Source: an uncultured Eubacteriales bacterium (GTDB taxonomy: Bacteria > Bacillota > Clostridia > Lachnospirales > CAMVHY01). Taken from it: a stretch of DNA of 64,000 nt. The DNA is taken from contig CAOVHW010000006.1 of the NCBI GenBank assembly GCA_948543815.1, forward strand, positions 1 to 64,000, read 5' to 3'. The first letter of the stretch is position 1, and every line of letters starts with the position of its first letter. Shown in pieces: positions 18,596 to 28,981 of this stretch. Under the pieces are notes generated by a model that saw only the letters and a list, made by a program, of their open reading frames with translations, was not told where the DNA came from and did no database searches. The position numbers and the translations under genes are program-made.

Positions 18596-19165
18596 ATGGA
18601 CATACAAGAAAAATTATCCAGATTTTACAAAGCTATTACTGACGAAGCACAAAAACAAAAATCGGAAATATTTACAGATATGAAAAATAAAATTAAAAAG
18701 AATTTTGACGATGCTTTCCAAAATTTTTGTTATGATGCGGGGAAAAAAATAAGTTCTAAAAAATTAATTTTAAATCAATGTTTGAATCAAACAATATCAA
18801 ATGAATCTGATACCGCACGTAAAAATCTGTTTTCACTTAGAAATCAATTAAAAACAAAATTGTTTGATGAATCTGAAAAAATGTTGCGCGATTTCGTTTT
18901 GACTCCCGAATATATTCAATTTATGAAAACTAAGCTTGAAAAAATTGATAATAATTCGCTCGTTGAAATCTCCAAGTTCGATGAAAATTTACTTGCTTTT
19001 ATAAAAAATAATTTTACATTCAAATTCTTTAAGAGCGATGAAGATTTTATTGGCGGTGTCAAAATTTATTTGCATGATTCAAAAATTGTTGTCGATAACT
19101 CTTTACTTTCTAAACTCGAAAATGTCAAACAAAATTTTAATATATTCAAATTACCTAACTTTTAG
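18596..19165 (+). CDS. ntpE: V-type ATPase subunit E (NtpE, peripheral stalk)
   Basis: A 189-aa protein with a long N-terminal helix rich in K, Q and D (about 5-110) and a C-terminal alpha/beta domain containing GGVKIYLHDSKIVVDNSL (about 158-175), typical of subunit E. It pairs with the small coiled-coil subunit encoded first in the operon. It starts at ATG 18596 behind AAAGGTGAG and lies 11 bp before subunit A. Confidence 0.88.
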   Translation: MDIQEKLSRFYKAITDEAQKQKSEIFTDMKNKIKKNFDDAFQNFCYDAGKKISSKKLILNQCLNQTISNESDTARKNLFSLRNQLKTKLFDESEKMLRDFVLTPEYIQFMKTKLEKIDNNSLVEISKFDENLLAFIKNNFTFKFFKSDEDFIGGVKIYLHDSKIVVDNSLLSKLENVKQNFNIFKLPNF

Positions 19166-19176
19166 GAGGCATTTTT

Positions 19177-20931
19177 ATGTCAGGTTTTATTACCAAAATT
19201 AATTCAACTGTTTTGACTGTCAGTGGCTATGATAACTTCCACGTTTCCGAAATGGTTATGGTCGGCCCTAAAAAATTAATCGGCGAAGTCATAAAAATTA
19301 ATAAATCGGAAGCCGTTGTACAAATTTTTGAAGACGCTACTGATTTAAAACTTTACGACAAAATTTATCCAACCGGTCGACCTTTATCAATTACACTCGG
19401 ACCCGGAATTATCGGAAATATTTTTGACGGCATAGAACGCCCACTATTCTCTATTGAGAAAATTTCCGGCACTTTCATTTCGCCCGGCTTACATGTTTCA
19501 AGTTTGGATGAAGAAAAATCATGGCCCGTCAAAATTATTGCCAAAGCCGGTGATTTCGTTAAACCTGGTGACATTATTGCTCACGTCCGTGAATCAAATT
19601 TTATCGTAAATAAAATCATGATCGGTCACGAAATAAGCGGTAAAATCGTTGAAATCGTCCCCGATGGAAATTACAACGTAAAAAGAATTTTAGCTGTCAT
19701 TGAAAATGAAAATGGTAAAAAATTTGACATAACTATGCTACAAACTTGGCCAATAAAAATTCCACGACCTGTATCGCAAAAAAAATCCGTAACTCGTCCA
19801 CTCATTACCGGCCAAAGAATTATTGATACACTTTTCCCGATTGCTAAAGGTGGAATTGCAGCAATTCCTGGTGGTTTTGGTACCGGAAAAACTATGACAC
19901 AACATCAACTTGCAAAATGGTCAGATGCCGACATTATCGTTTACATCGGTTGTGGTGAACGTGGCAATGAAATGACACAAGTACTTTACGATTTTTCAGA
20001 ACTCAAAGACCCACGTTCAGGATTTCCGCTCATGGATCGTACAATTTTAATTGCCAATACTTCAAATATGCCGGTTGCTGCGCGCGAAGCAAGTATCTAT
20101 ACAGGAATTACGATTGCCGAATATTATCGCGATATGGGTTATCATGTTGCCGTTATGGCTGACTCAACATCACGTTGGGCTGAAGCTTTACGTGAATTAT
20201 CCGGGCGATTAGAAGAAATTCCCGCTGAAGAAGGTTTCCCTGCATATTTAGCTTCAAGGTTGGCGGAATTTTATGAACGTGCTGGATATGTTGAAAATTT
20301 AAACGGCAGTGAAGGTTCCATTACAATAATTGGTGCAGTTTCACCACAAGGTGGAGATTTATCGGAACCCGTTACGCAAAATACAAAAAGATTTGTAAGA
20401 TGTTTTTGGACTTTAGACCGTAGTCTTGCTTATGCCAGACATTTTCCCGCTATTCAATGGCTTACAAGTTATACGGAATATCTTGATGATTTAGCAGATT
20501 GGTATGAAAAAAATTTAGGTAAAGAATTTATGGCAAATCGTGCCGCGATAACAAAAATTTTGAATGAAGAAAATGAATTGATGGAAATTGTAAAATTAAT
20601 TGGCGCTGATATTTTGCCGGACAATCAAAAATTAATTTTGGAGATATCAAAAGTTATTCGTGTGGGATTTTTACAGCAAAATGCTTACCACTCTTTTGAC
20701 ACTTATGTAACGCTTGAAAAGCAAATGAAAATGCTTGAAATTATTCTCTACCTCTATGAAAAATCAAAATTACTTGTCGCACACGGAATCCCTGTTCGTA
20801 TTCTAAAATCGTCAGGTATCTTTGATAAAATTATTTCAATTAAATACGATGTTCCAAATGATAATCTACAAAAATTTGATGAATATTTTGCGGCAATCGA
20901 TAATTTTTATGAGCAATGTAAAAAATCCTAG
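19177..20931 (+). CDS. ntpA: V-type ATPase catalytic subunit A
   Basis: A 584-aa catalytic subunit. Walker A GGFGTGKT is at 232-239, and the catalytic glutamate is in GCGERGNE (258-265). The non-homologous A-subunit insert, about 115-190, distinguishes it from F-type beta. MADSTSRWAEALRE is present at about 328-341. It hydrolyses or makes ATP in the A3B3 head. The length is standard. It starts at ATG 19177 behind TTAGGAGGC. Confidence 0.98.
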   Translation: MSGFITKINSTVLTVSGYDNFHVSEMVMVGPKKLIGEVIKINKSEAVVQIFEDATDLKLYDKIYPTGRPLSITLGPGIIGNIFDGIERPLFSIEKISGTFISPGLHVSSLDEEKSWPVKIIAKAGDFVKPGDIIAHVRESNFIVNKIMIGHEISGKIVEIVPDGNYNVKRILAVIENENGKKFDITMLQTWPIKIPRPVSQKKSVTRPLITGQRIIDTLFPIAKGGIAAIPGGFGTGKTMTQHQLAKWSDADIIVYIGCGERGNEMTQVLYDFSELKDPRSGFPLMDRTILIANTSNMPVAAREASIYTGITIAEYYRDMGYHVAVMADSTSRWAEALRELSGRLEEIPAEEGFPAYLASRLAEFYERAGYVENLNGSEGSITIIGAVSPQGGDLSEPVTQNTKRFVRCFWTLDRSLAYARHFPAIQWLTSYTEYLDDLADWYEKNLGKEFMANRAAITKILNEENELMEIVKLIGADILPDNQKLILEISKVIRVGFLQQNAYHSFDTYVTLEKQMKMLEIILYLYEKSKLLVAHGIPVRILKSSGIFDKIISIKYDVPNDNLQKFDEYFAAIDNFYEQCKKS

Positions 20932-20949
20932 TTTACGGAGGAATTTATT

Positions 20950-22329
20950 TTGGAATTTATCGGTCTCAATCAACTCAATAGTTCCTTTATTATTTTAGAA
21001 AATTCAGATGCAGCATACGATGAAATTGTCGAAATAAAATCTGGCACACAAAAAAAATTAGGTAAAGTTGTCACAATCGAAAAAGATAAAACTATTATTC
21101 AAGTCTTCGGCAATAATAACAATCTTTCTTTAAATAATACGCGTATAAAATTTACTGGACGGCCAATGGAAATTAAATTGTCTGAAGAAATTCTCGGCCG
21201 TACATTTAATGGAATTGGCGAACCTATTGATGGACTTGGTGAAATCTATGAAGAATGCCGCCGAAATATCAACGGCAGTCCTATTAATCCCGTTTCGCGC
21301 GTATATCCACAAAATTATATTCAAACTGGAATCTCAGCTATCGACGGCCTAACAACATTAATTCGTGGACAAAAATTACCGGTTTTTTCAGGCAACGGTT
21401 TGCCACATGACAAACTTGCTGCGCAAATTGTTCGTCAAGCTTCATTGAAAGACAAAACAAACCAAAAATTTGCGATAGTTTTTGCAGCAATGGGAATAAA
21501 ACACGACACCGCTGATTACTTTAAAAAAACTTTTCAACAAAGTGGTGCGATTGAACGTGTCGTAATGTTTTTAAATTTGGCTAATGATCCTGTTGCTGAA
21601 CGATTAATTACGCCACGCTTAGCGCTTACTACTGCAGAATATTTGGCTTATGAAAAAAACATGCATATTCTTGTAATTTTGACAGATATGACTGCATATG
21701 CTGAAGCATTGCGTGAAATTTCTTCTGCAAAAAATGAAATTCCAAGCCGTAAAGGTTATCCAGGATATTTATATTCTGAGCTCGCTACAATTTTTGAACG
21801 CGCTGGAATTATAAAAGGGCACGAAGGTTCCGTAACACAAATCCCAATTTTGACAATGCCAAACGATGATATAACGCATCCAATTCCTGATTTGACAGGA
21901 TATATCACAGAAGGTCAAATTGTTTTGAACCGTAATCTTTTTCAAAAAGGAATTTATCCGCCAATAAATATTTTGCCGTCACTTTCACGTTTAATGAAAG
22001 ATGGAATTGGTGAAGGATTTACGCGCGCTGATCATCAAGATCTGGCAAACCAAATTTTTTCTTCATATGCACACGTAAATGATGTACGTGCACTAGCTTC
22101 CATAATTGGTAAAGATGAGTTGAGTGAAACAGATAAAGCTTACATGACATTTGGCGATTATTTTGAAAAATATTATTTGGGACAAAATGAATTTGAAAAT
22201 CGAAATATGTTTGAAACGATAGATCTCGGTTGGAAATTAATAGGTTTATTGCCGCGAAACGAACTCGACCGAATAAATACAAAATTTCTTGATAAATATT
22301 ATAGGCCAACTTCGGAGAGTGAATTTTAA
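20950..22329 (+). CDS. ntpB: V-type ATPase regulatory subunit B
   Basis: A 459-aa non-catalytic head subunit. It has the A/B fold but no Walker A lysine motif; the equivalent stretch reads [14 protein letters not shown] (about 146-159), which is diagnostic of subunit [29 protein letters not shown] (about 250-277) contains the conserved B-subunit core. It starts at TTG 20950 behind ACGGAGGAAT. Its stop overlaps the ATG of subunit D by one base (TAATG). Confidence 0.97.
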   Translation: MEFIGLNQLNSSFIILENSDAAYDEIVEIKSGTQKKLGKVVTIEKDKTIIQVFGNNNNLSLNNTRIKFTGRPMEIKLSEEILGRTFNGIGEPIDGLGEIYEECRRNINGSPINPVSRVYPQNYIQTGISAIDGLTTLIRGQKLPVFSGNGLPHDKLAAQIVRQASLKDKTNQKFAIVFAAMGIKHDTADYFKKTFQQSGAIERVVMFLNLANDPVAERLITPRLALTTAEYLAYEKNMHILVILTDMTAYAEALREISSAKNEIPSRKGYPGYLYSELATIFERAGIIKGHEGSVTQIPILTMPNDDITHPIPDLTGYITEGQIVLNRNLFQKGIYPPINILPSLSRLMKDGIGEGFTRADHQDLANQIFSSYAHVNDVRALASIIGKDELSETDKAYMTFGDYFEKYYLGQNEFENRNMFETIDLGWKLIGLLPRNELDRINTKFLDKYYRPTSESEF

Positions 22330-22940
22330 TGGAGCTAAATCCTACCAAAGGAAATTTAATTTTGGCTAAAAATACTCTCAAACTTTCGCAGCAAGGATAT
22401 GGTTTACTTGACAAAAAACGAAATGTTTTGACGCGTGAAATAATGGAATTAAACCAGCGCGCTAAAAAAATTCAGGAAGATATTAATGAAGCATTTATTA
22501 ATGCTTATAAAGCTTTACAAAACGCAAACATTGAAAATGGAATAAGTAATGTCGAAAAACTTAGTCATCGAATTAAGTATGAAGATACAGTAAAAATTAA
22601 AAGTCGTAGTGTTATGGGCGTAGAAATTCCTATTGTAACATATGAAAATACAACAACGGATTATCCTAGCTATGGATTTGGTAACACAACTTCTTCTTTG
22701 GATGAAGCTATTTACAATTTCAATAAGGTAAAAGATTTGATTGTAACTTTAGCGATGATAGAAAATTCGGCATATCGCTTGGCGCTTAGCATCCGCAAAA
22801 CTCAAAAGCGTGCTAATTCTTTAAAAAATATTACGATACCAAAATATGAATTGCTGGTTAAAAATATTCAAGATGTTTTAGAAGAACGTGAACGTGATGA
22901 ATTTACGCGATTAAAATTGATAAAAAAACAAACAGAATAA
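22329..22940 (+). CDS. ntpD: V-type ATPase subunit D (NtpD, central rotor shaft)
   Basis: A 203-aa protein, mostly two long helices that form the rotor shaft inside the A3B3 head. The family start (LNPTKGNLILAKNTLKLSQQGY, motif PTKGNL at 4-9) and the C-terminal RKTQKRANSLKNITIPK (about 157-173) are present. It is coupled to subunit B by a one-base stop/start overlap and ends 14 bp before the SLH protein gene. Confidence 0.96.
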   Translation: MELNPTKGNLILAKNTLKLSQQGYGLLDKKRNVLTREIMELNQRAKKIQEDINEAFINAYKALQNANIENGISNVEKLSHRIKYEDTVKIKSRSVMGVEIPIVTYENTTTDYPSYGFGNTTSSLDEAIYNFNKVKDLIVTLAMIENSAYRLALSIRKTQKRANSLKNITIPKYELLVKNIQDVLEERERDEFTRLKLIKKQTE

Positions 22941-22954
22941 AAGGAGGTTCAACC

Positions 22955-25063
22955 ATGTTAAAAAAATTTGTAGCAATTTTTATTGCGTTTAATTTTTTTC
23001 TGATAAATACGAAAATAATCATTAAGGCTGATGATTTACCTAAAAATATTTCTTACATAAATAACTTTGTTGATTTAAAAAATCTTGCTACTGCTGTAAA
23101 TGGCGGAGATAATTGCGACGAAAAATATTTTTTACTTACAACTAATATCGATATGAATAATGAACTTTGGACACCAATCGGCAATAAAAAAACAAATAGC
23201 TTTTTAGGAACATTTGATGGGAACGGATTTGAAATATTAAATTTACAAATTGAAAACTCTTCTGCAAATTCACAAGGTTTGTTTGGCTATAACAGTGGAA
23301 CAGTTAAAAATGTTAAAATCAGTGGACAAATCATCGATGACAATAATATTGGCGGAATTGTCGGCTACAACTTAGGCGCAATAGAAAATTCTCAAAGCAA
23401 TGTAAAAATCAATGGTTCCGGTTCAAATATCGGTGGAATCGTCGGATATAACAAAGGCGGTATTGTACAAAATTGTCAAAACATCGGTGAAATCAGTGGT
23501 AATCAAATTATTGGTGGTATTATTGGTTGCAATGACGAAGGTGCCGTTATACAAAATTGTTACAATTTAGGCTCCGTTTCAGGAAATATCAAGTGTGGCG
23601 GCTGTGCAGGCGTTAATAATTCTGACATCAAAAATTCTTACAATATCGGTAATGTAATTTGTAATGGAGATAAGGCCGGAGCATTTGTCGGTGATAGTGA
23701 TAACCAATCTCCTGTTCAAAATTGTTATTTTATGAGCAATAATAATATATCTGACAAATATGCTATAAGCAAAACTTCCGAGCAATTTATAGAAGGTGAA
23801 GTCGCTTGGCTTTTACAAAACGGCGAAGATTCACCATGGGGACAAGAATTAAGCAATCAACAAACTCCTTATCCAATTTTAGATACATCAAAAAAAGTTT
23901 ACAAAATAATTTTTAAAGATGGCAATAATGAAATTAAAATTTGTTACTCAAATTCTGATAACAATATAACTTTTCCAGATATAAACGATTCAACATTTGC
24001 AGGTTGGGTCGATGATAATAACATAGAATTTACAAAAGATACGCCAATTACAAAAGATTTTACACTTCACATTTTGCGTAAAGAATTTTACACAATCACT
24101 TTCGATGTGAACGGTGGCAAATGTAACGTAGAATTTGCTCAAACAAATTCAGATGGCAAACTAAATTCTTTACCTACTGCCCAATTTAATAGATATAAAT
24201 TTCTTGGTTGGTACACAGAAAAAAATGGTTGCAAAAAAATTACATTGGAAACAATTTTTGATAAAGATGCAACTGTTTATGCAAAATGGATACGCAAATT
24301 ACAAAATATAATTGAAGAAGAAATTGATGAGCCAAATTTAAACGAAAAAGATGAAGAAAACCAAGAAAACGATAAAAATGAAGAAAATAATTCTGATGAT
24401 AACAATAAAAATGATATCGATAAAACAATTTTCGAATTGCCATGTAAAATTTGTCGTCCTGAAACTGTAGCTGTACAAATAAATACTGACGGAACACGTA
24501 AAATTATTCATAAATCTGTTGCGAAAAACGGAAAAATTTATATACCGCCAAATGACCTAACTAAAATTGAAATTATCAATAACAAAAAAGATTTTATTGA
24601 CGTACCGCAAAATCATTGGGCATATGATGCAATAACTTTTGTAAGTGCTCATGAATTATTTGACGATAATTTGTCAAATATTTTTGAACCGTCAAAGTCA
24701 ATAAATTTTAAAACTTTGATAGGAATTTTAGAAAAACTTGATAACAAAAAAAATTTTTATACTGAATTAACATCAATTTTTAATTATAATAATCAACAAT
24801 TTTTCTTAAATTATAATATTACGCGAGAACAATTGATTTTTATCATTCATAAATATTTTGGTAGCGCGCAAAATTTTGACGACAAATTAAATTTTTTTGA
24901 TATAAATCAAGTAAGTTCTTATGCATTAAATTCTTTACGTTGGGCTGTGAAAAATAATGTCGTTAATGACTCTGTAAATTTATTTTATCCAAAAAATTTT
25001 GCAACTAAAGCTGAAATCGCTAAAATTTTTCAAAATCTGATGTTAAATTTATTTTATGAATAA
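22955..25063 (+). CDS. Secreted surface protein with GLUG repeats, Listeria-Bacteroides repeat and C-terminal SLH-like domains
   Basis: A 702-aa exported protein. Residues 1-25 form a signal peptide. About 85-275 hold five or six GLUG-type repeats (pattern GGIVGYN...G.I.NC.N.G.I.G). About 385-448 hold a Listeria-Bacteroides (Flg_new/InlB B-like) repeat ending FLGWYTE...DATVYAKW. An acidic, asparagine-rich linker (about 450-490) precedes C-terminal SLH-like segments starting [14 protein letters not shown] (about 550). SLH domains anchor proteins to cell-wall polymers or modified peptidoglycan. It begins at ATG 22955 behind AAAGGAGG, only 14 bp after subunit D, so it is probably co-transcribed with the ATPase. 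Ligand unknown. Confidence 0.88.
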   Translation: MLKKFVAIFIAFNFFLINTKIIIKADDLPKNISYINNFVDLKNLATAVNGGDNCDEKYFLLTTNIDMNNELWTPIGNKKTNSFLGTFDGNGFEILNLQIENSSANSQGLFGYNSGTVKNVKISGQIIDDNNIGGIVGYNLGAIENSQSNVKINGSGSNIGGIVGYNKGGIVQNCQNIGEISGNQIIGGIIGCNDEGAVIQNCYNLGSVSGNIKCGGCAGVNNSDIKNSYNIGNVICNGDKAGAFVGDSDNQSPVQNCYFMSNNNISDKYAISKTSEQFIEGEVAWLLQNGEDSPWGQELSNQQTPYPILDTSKKVYKIIFKDGNNEIKICYSNSDNNITFPDINDSTFAGWVDDNNIEFTKDTPITKDFTLHILRKEFYTITFDVNGGKCNVEFAQTNSDGKLNSLPTAQFNRYKFLGWYTEKNGCKKITLETIFDKDATVYAKWIRKLQNIIEEEIDEPNLNEKDEENQENDKNEENNSDDNNKNDIDKTIFELPCKICRPETVAVQINTDGTRKIIHKSVAKNGKIYIPPNDLTKIEIINNKKDFIDVPQNHWAYDAITFVSAHELFDDNLSNIFEPSKSINFKTLIGILEKLDNKKNFYTELTSIFNYNNQQFFLNYNITREQLIFIIHKYFGSAQNFDDKLNFFDINQVSSYALNSLRWAVKNNVVNDSVNLFYPKNFATKAEIAKIFQNLMLNLFYE

Positions 25064-25085
25064 TTTTAAAAAGGAGGTGTTTTTA

Positions 25086-25535
25086 TTGAAAGTTATATTG
25101 TTACAAAATGTTAAAGGCAGTGGCAAAAAATCTGACATTGTTAACGTAAGTGACGGCTACGCCCTAAATTATCTTTTTCCTAAAAAGCTTGCTATCGAAG
25201 CTACAAAAAATGCTTTAAGTGAATTAAATGCTAAAAATAATGCTGATGAATACAAAAAAGACCAACTTATCAAAGAAAGCAAAGATTTAGCAAAAAAATT
25301 GGAAAATACAAAAATTGTTATACGTGCAAAATCTGGCGATAATGGAAAATTATTCGGCACTGTTACTGCTAAAGAAATTTCAAATGAAATTTCACGTCAA
25401 CTTTCTTTGTCTATCGATAAGAAAAAAATTGTCCTCGATGAACCAATTAAATCCCTTGGCATAAAAATCGTTAATGTAAAACTATATGGCACTATAACCG
25501 CAAAATTAAATTTGGAAATCGTAAATGAGGATTAA
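25086..25535 (+). CDS. rplI: 50S ribosomal protein L9
   Basis: A 149-aa protein with the L9 start [19 protein letters not shown], the connecting helix and a C-terminal domain; the length equals that of typical L9. I chose TTG 25086, preceded by AAAAAGGAGGTG at 25068-25079. An ATG at 25056 overlaps the previous gene and would add ten residues encoded by the ribosome-binding site. It ends 2 bp before dnaB, the common rplI-dnaB pairing. Confidence 0.96.
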   Translation: MKVILLQNVKGSGKKSDIVNVSDGYALNYLFPKKLAIEATKNALSELNAKNNADEYKKDQLIKESKDLAKKLENTKIVIRAKSGDNGKLFGTVTAKEISNEISRQLSLSIDKKKIVLDEPIKSLGIKIVNVKLYGTITAKLNLEIVNED

Positions 25536-25537
25536 TT

Positions 25538-26866
25538 ATGGAAGATAATTTAGCCAAAAAATTGCCACCTTTCGATTCTGAGGCCGAACGTGCAATTATT
25601 TGCAGCATGTTATTTGAATCTGACGCTGCTTTTTACGCACATGAACATTTAAATGCGAACGATTTTTATCGTCCGGATTTCCAATTAATTTTTACCGCAA
25701 TGCAAGAATTAATTTTTGAAAATGAGCCAATAGACGTTATAACCGTAAAAAATAAACTTGAACAATCTGGATTATTACAAAAAATTGGCGGTATAGATTT
25801 TTTGACTCAACTCGCCAATGATTTTTACACGTCCGCAAATCTTAAACAATATGTAAAAATTGTTCAGAACAAATCAACTTTACGCCGATTGATTAAAATT
25901 TTTTCAGAGATTACTGCTGATAGTTACAGTGCAAAGAAACCTGTTGAATTAATTTTAGAAGAAGCCGAGAAAAATATTTTTAACATAATCCAAAATCGAA
26001 ACTCTGCCGATTTTGTTCAATTAAATGAAATTTTGGTCGAAGCAATTGATAATGTCGAAAAAATTTTTCACTCAACTGACAAAATTACCGGAATCCCAAC
26101 TGGTTTCATAGATTTTGACAATAAAACGGCCGGCCTACAAAATTCTGATTTGATTTTGATTGCGGCACGGCCTTCAATGGGTAAAACTGCTTTTGCATTA
26201 AATATTGCTGAAAATGTTGGCATACGCAAGCAAATTCCTGTCGCTGTTTTTAGTTTGGAAATGTCAAGGTTACAACTCGCAAATCGTATGCTTTGTTCTG
26301 AAGCGATGATAGATTCACAAAATTTACGTACTGGTCAATTAAATCAAGATGATTGGTCAAAAATTGCAATGGCACTCGCGCCACTTTCACAAGCACCAAT
26401 TTTTATTGATGATACGCCTGGGATTTCTGCCGCACAATTAAAAGCAAAGTGCCGAAAGTTGAAGCTAGAAAAAAATATCGGCTTGGTCATCATAGATTAT
26501 TTGCAGCTTATGTCGGGAAATGGCCGAAGTGATTCGCGCCAACAAGAAATTTCAGAAATTTCGCGTTCATTGAAAAGTATATCGCGCGAAATTAACGTTC
26601 CAATAATTGCGCTCTCACAATTAAGTCGTGCGTGTGAGGCGCGCGCCGATCATCGTCCTATGCTTTCAGATTTGCGTGAGTCCGGTGCTATCGAACAAGA
26701 TGCCGACGTTGTAGCATTCTTATATCGTGACGAATATTACAATCCTGATACTGACAAAAAAAATCAAGCAGAGCTTATAATTGCCAAACAGCGTAACGGT
26801 CCCACGGGAACAATAGATTTATTGTGGGCAAGTGCTTACACGAAATTTATGAATTTGGAAAAATAA
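25538..26866 (+). CDS. dnaB: Replicative DNA helicase DnaB (DnaC in Bacillus)
   Basis: A 442-aa hexameric helicase. The N-terminal collar domain (about 10-110) starts with PPFDSEAERAIICSML. The linker helix is followed by a RecA-like motor with Walker A ARPSMGKT (210-217), Walker B VIIDYLQLM (about 318-326) and the DLRESGAIEQDADVV arginine region (about 381-395). There is no intein. Its likely loader (DnaI type) and a DnaD-domain protein are encoded about 6 kb away at 32824-34803. It is convergent with the next gene, 6 bp apart, and no terminator is visible between them. Confidence 0.98.
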   Translation: MEDNLAKKLPPFDSEAERAIICSMLFESDAAFYAHEHLNANDFYRPDFQLIFTAMQELIFENEPIDVITVKNKLEQSGLLQKIGGIDFLTQLANDFYTSANLKQYVKIVQNKSTLRRLIKIFSEITADSYSAKKPVELILEEAEKNIFNIIQNRNSADFVQLNEILVEAIDNVEKIFHSTDKITGIPTGFIDFDNKTAGLQNSDLILIAARPSMGKTAFALNIAENVGIRKQIPVAVFSLEMSRLQLANRMLCSEAMIDSQNLRTGQLNQDDWSKIAMALAPLSQAPIFIDDTPGISAAQLKAKCRKLKLEKNIGLVIIDYLQLMSGNGRSDSRQQEISEISRSLKSISREINVPIIALSQLSRACEARADHRPMLSDLRESGAIEQDADVVAFLYRDEYYNPDTDKKNQAELIIAKQRNGPTGTIDLLWASAYTKFMNLEK

Positions 26867-26872
26867 AATCTG

Positions 26873-28168
26873 TCAATTTTTCGAACGTTTACGTTTTTTG
26901 TGGATATTTATTCTGCGAATTAGTAATATTAAAATGGCAAAAGTTAGTGACAAATATGCCAAAACTTTTATGCATACGAAAAATATTTTTTGTACTAATT
27001 CCTTGCGATTGATTTTTGCTATTATTTTTTCGTCAAGCAAATTTATATTTTCTTCCGGAAATAATTTTGTTTCATTTATGATTTTATTTTTATACGTAAC
27101 AAAAATTTTACCGACAGGTAAAGTTTTTTTTACTGGCGCTGAAATTTTTTCCACAAGTTCATTTGTAATTTTTAATTCGCTTTTGTCTATCGTGTTTGGC
27201 AATTTTAATACGATATCGTTTTCCGGGTAAACATTTACGGTATCGATGTCCAAAATTTTATTTTTATATTTTTGTGTGACTGTGCAATTTTTTTGCCAGT
27301 CATTTTTTTTAATTAACTCAACATCGTGAAATTTATTGAAACCATCATTCAAAATTTTCTTCGTATCAGTATACGCATCAAAATTTTCTTCGCCCATAAC
27401 AACCGAAATTAATTGTATATCATCGCGTTTCGCATAGATTGCTAACGTATGCCCGGCTTCATTTGTATAACCTGTTTTACCGCCAACTACATCCGAATCA
27501 TAATATTCACCGTACTGAATCATTTTGTTCGTGTTGTATAAAATTCGGGTTTCTGTTTGTTTTTCAGTTGGCGCAATCTCATAGCGTTTCGTATTTATTA
27601 TTTTGTTAAATTCTTCATACTTTATTGCCTCTTTCATCATCAATGCGATATCGTACGCGCACGAAAAATGTTCATCGTTATGATATCCATGTGGATTAGC
27701 GAAGTTTGTATTTTTACAGCCCAATTTTTTTGCGCGCTCATTCATTAACTTACAAAAATCATTTACATTACCCGAAACATATTCAGCGAGCGCATTAGCA
27801 ATTTCATTTGCGGACGCAACTAACAAACCATAAAGAGCTTGCTCAACAGTAAGTGTTTCACCTTCATTCATTGCGATATGACTACTGCCGGGCGCAATAC
27901 TATAAACAGCATCGTGCGACATTTTTATTTTATCCTCAAAATTTTTACAGTGTTCGAGCGTCAGTAATGCTGTCATTATTTTTGTCGTACTTGCCGGAAA
28001 ATTTTTTTGCTGCGAATTTTTTTCAAACATTATCGTATCGGTCGTTACATCAATTAATATCGCTGACTTGCCATTTATTTCTTCAGCTTTTATTGACGTT
28101 ATTGAATTTAAAAAAATTATGGTATATAATAAAAATGAGACTGTAATTTTTTTTGAATATGCTTTCAT
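26873..28168 (-). CDS. D-alanyl-D-alanine carboxypeptidase (PBP5/DacF family)
   Basis: A 431-aa exported serine peptidase that trims peptidoglycan stem peptides. It has a signal peptide (about 1-28), the SxxK motif S60-K63 (STTK), SAN at 119-121 and KTG at 231-233, followed by a PBP5 C-terminal domain (about 270-370). A hydrophobic segment near 395-415 is followed by a basic tail and anchors the protein. It starts at ATG 28168 behind CAGGTGAAAAA. A second, distinct member is cut by the right edge (63209-64000). Housekeeping versus sporulation-specific role cannot be separated by sequence alone. Confidence 0.95.
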   Translation of the reverse strand: MKAYSKKITVSFLLYTIIFLNSITSIKAEEINGKSAILIDVTTDTIMFEKNSQQKNFPASTTKIMTALLTLEHCKNFEDKIKMSHDAVYSIAPGSSHIAMNEGETLTVEQALYGLLVASANEIANALAEYVSGNVNDFCKLMNERAKKLGCKNTNFANPHGYHNDEHFSCAYDIALMMKEAIKYEEFNKIINTKRYEIAPTEKQTETRILYNTNKMIQYGEYYDSDVVGGKTGYTNEAGHTLAIYAKRDDIQLISVVMGEENFDAYTDTKKILNDGFNKFHDVELIKKNDWQKNCTVTQKYKNKILDIDTVNVYPENDIVLKLPNTIDKSELKITNELVEKISAPVKKTLPVGKIFVTYKNKIINETKLFPEENINLLDEKIIAKINRKELVQKIFFVCIKVLAYLSLTFAILILLIRRINIHKKRKRSKN

Positions 28169-28264
28169 TTTTTCACCTGCAAATTAATTTTTGAAAAGTT
28201 TATTTCACAAAATTATAAATGGCGATGAAATTTTTTGCAATAAAATTTAGGGAGGCTTTTTAAA

Positions 28265-28966
28265 TTGGATAGTGACCGTGTTAAAGTAATTGGTATATTT
28301 GGTATGATTTTTTTGGTTCTGTGCGGCTATTTTTATTTTACACAAGGCCGTGAAAATATCCGCCAAAAAAATTTACAAACTCAACAAGTAGTTCAAAACT
28401 CAACTGAAAATGTTACGCAAGAAAATGTAATACCAACTGAAGCAAAATCCGGCGTGTATTACAAAGTTCATGTTGCCGGCGAAATTAATAATCCCGGCGT
28501 TTATACTTTAGACAGTAAAGATCGTCTTATAGATGCTGTAAAAGCTGCAGGCGGCGCAACGGAAGCAGCCGATTTGGATAGAGTTAATTTGGCTGAGTAC
28601 ATAAAAGACGGTGAAAAAATACGCATACCAAATATAAATGAGCGTAATATTGTTTCCGATAAAAATTTAAGTTTTGGAAACTTTAATTTAAATGAGAACG
28701 AAAATAAAATTGAGGACATACTTTCTGCCGCAACTGGAAATTATAACTTAGATGATTCAGCAAAACCAAAAGAATTGATAAATATAAATACGGCAACAAC
28801 TTCTGAACTTGAACAATTACCAGGAGTTGGTCCAACAATTGCTAGCAGTATTGTTTTGTATCGAGAACAAAATGGTAATTTTGAATCCATCGAACAACTA
28901 AAAGAAGTCAAAAGAATTGGAAATAAAACTTTTGAAAAGCTAAAAGATTTTGTTACCGTTAATTAA
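28265..28966 (+). CDS. comEA: ComEA-type DNA-binding protein (SLBB plus helix-hairpin-helix)
   Basis: A 233-aa protein with an N-terminal membrane anchor (about 8-24), an SLBB domain (about 66-120, VHVAGEINNPGVYTL) and a C-terminal double helix-hairpin-helix domain (about 168-232) with LININTATTSELEQLPGVGPTIA. ComEA binds incoming double-stranded DNA outside the membrane during transformation. ComEB and ComEC are not in the window. It starts at TTG 28265 behind AGGGAGGC, divergent from the carboxypeptidase gene. The 96-bp gap between them must hold both promoters, but none stands out. Confidence 0.9.
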   Translation: MDSDRVKVIGIFGMIFLVLCGYFYFTQGRENIRQKNLQTQQVVQNSTENVTQENVIPTEAKSGVYYKVHVAGEINNPGVYTLDSKDRLIDAVKAAGGATEAADLDRVNLAEYIKDGEKIRIPNINERNIVSDKNLSFGNFNLNENENKIEDILSAATGNYNLDDSAKPKELININTATTSELEQLPGVGPTIASSIVLYREQNGNFESIEQLKEVKRIGNKTFEKLKDFVTVN

Positions 28967-28981
28967 TTGGAGGTGTAAAAG

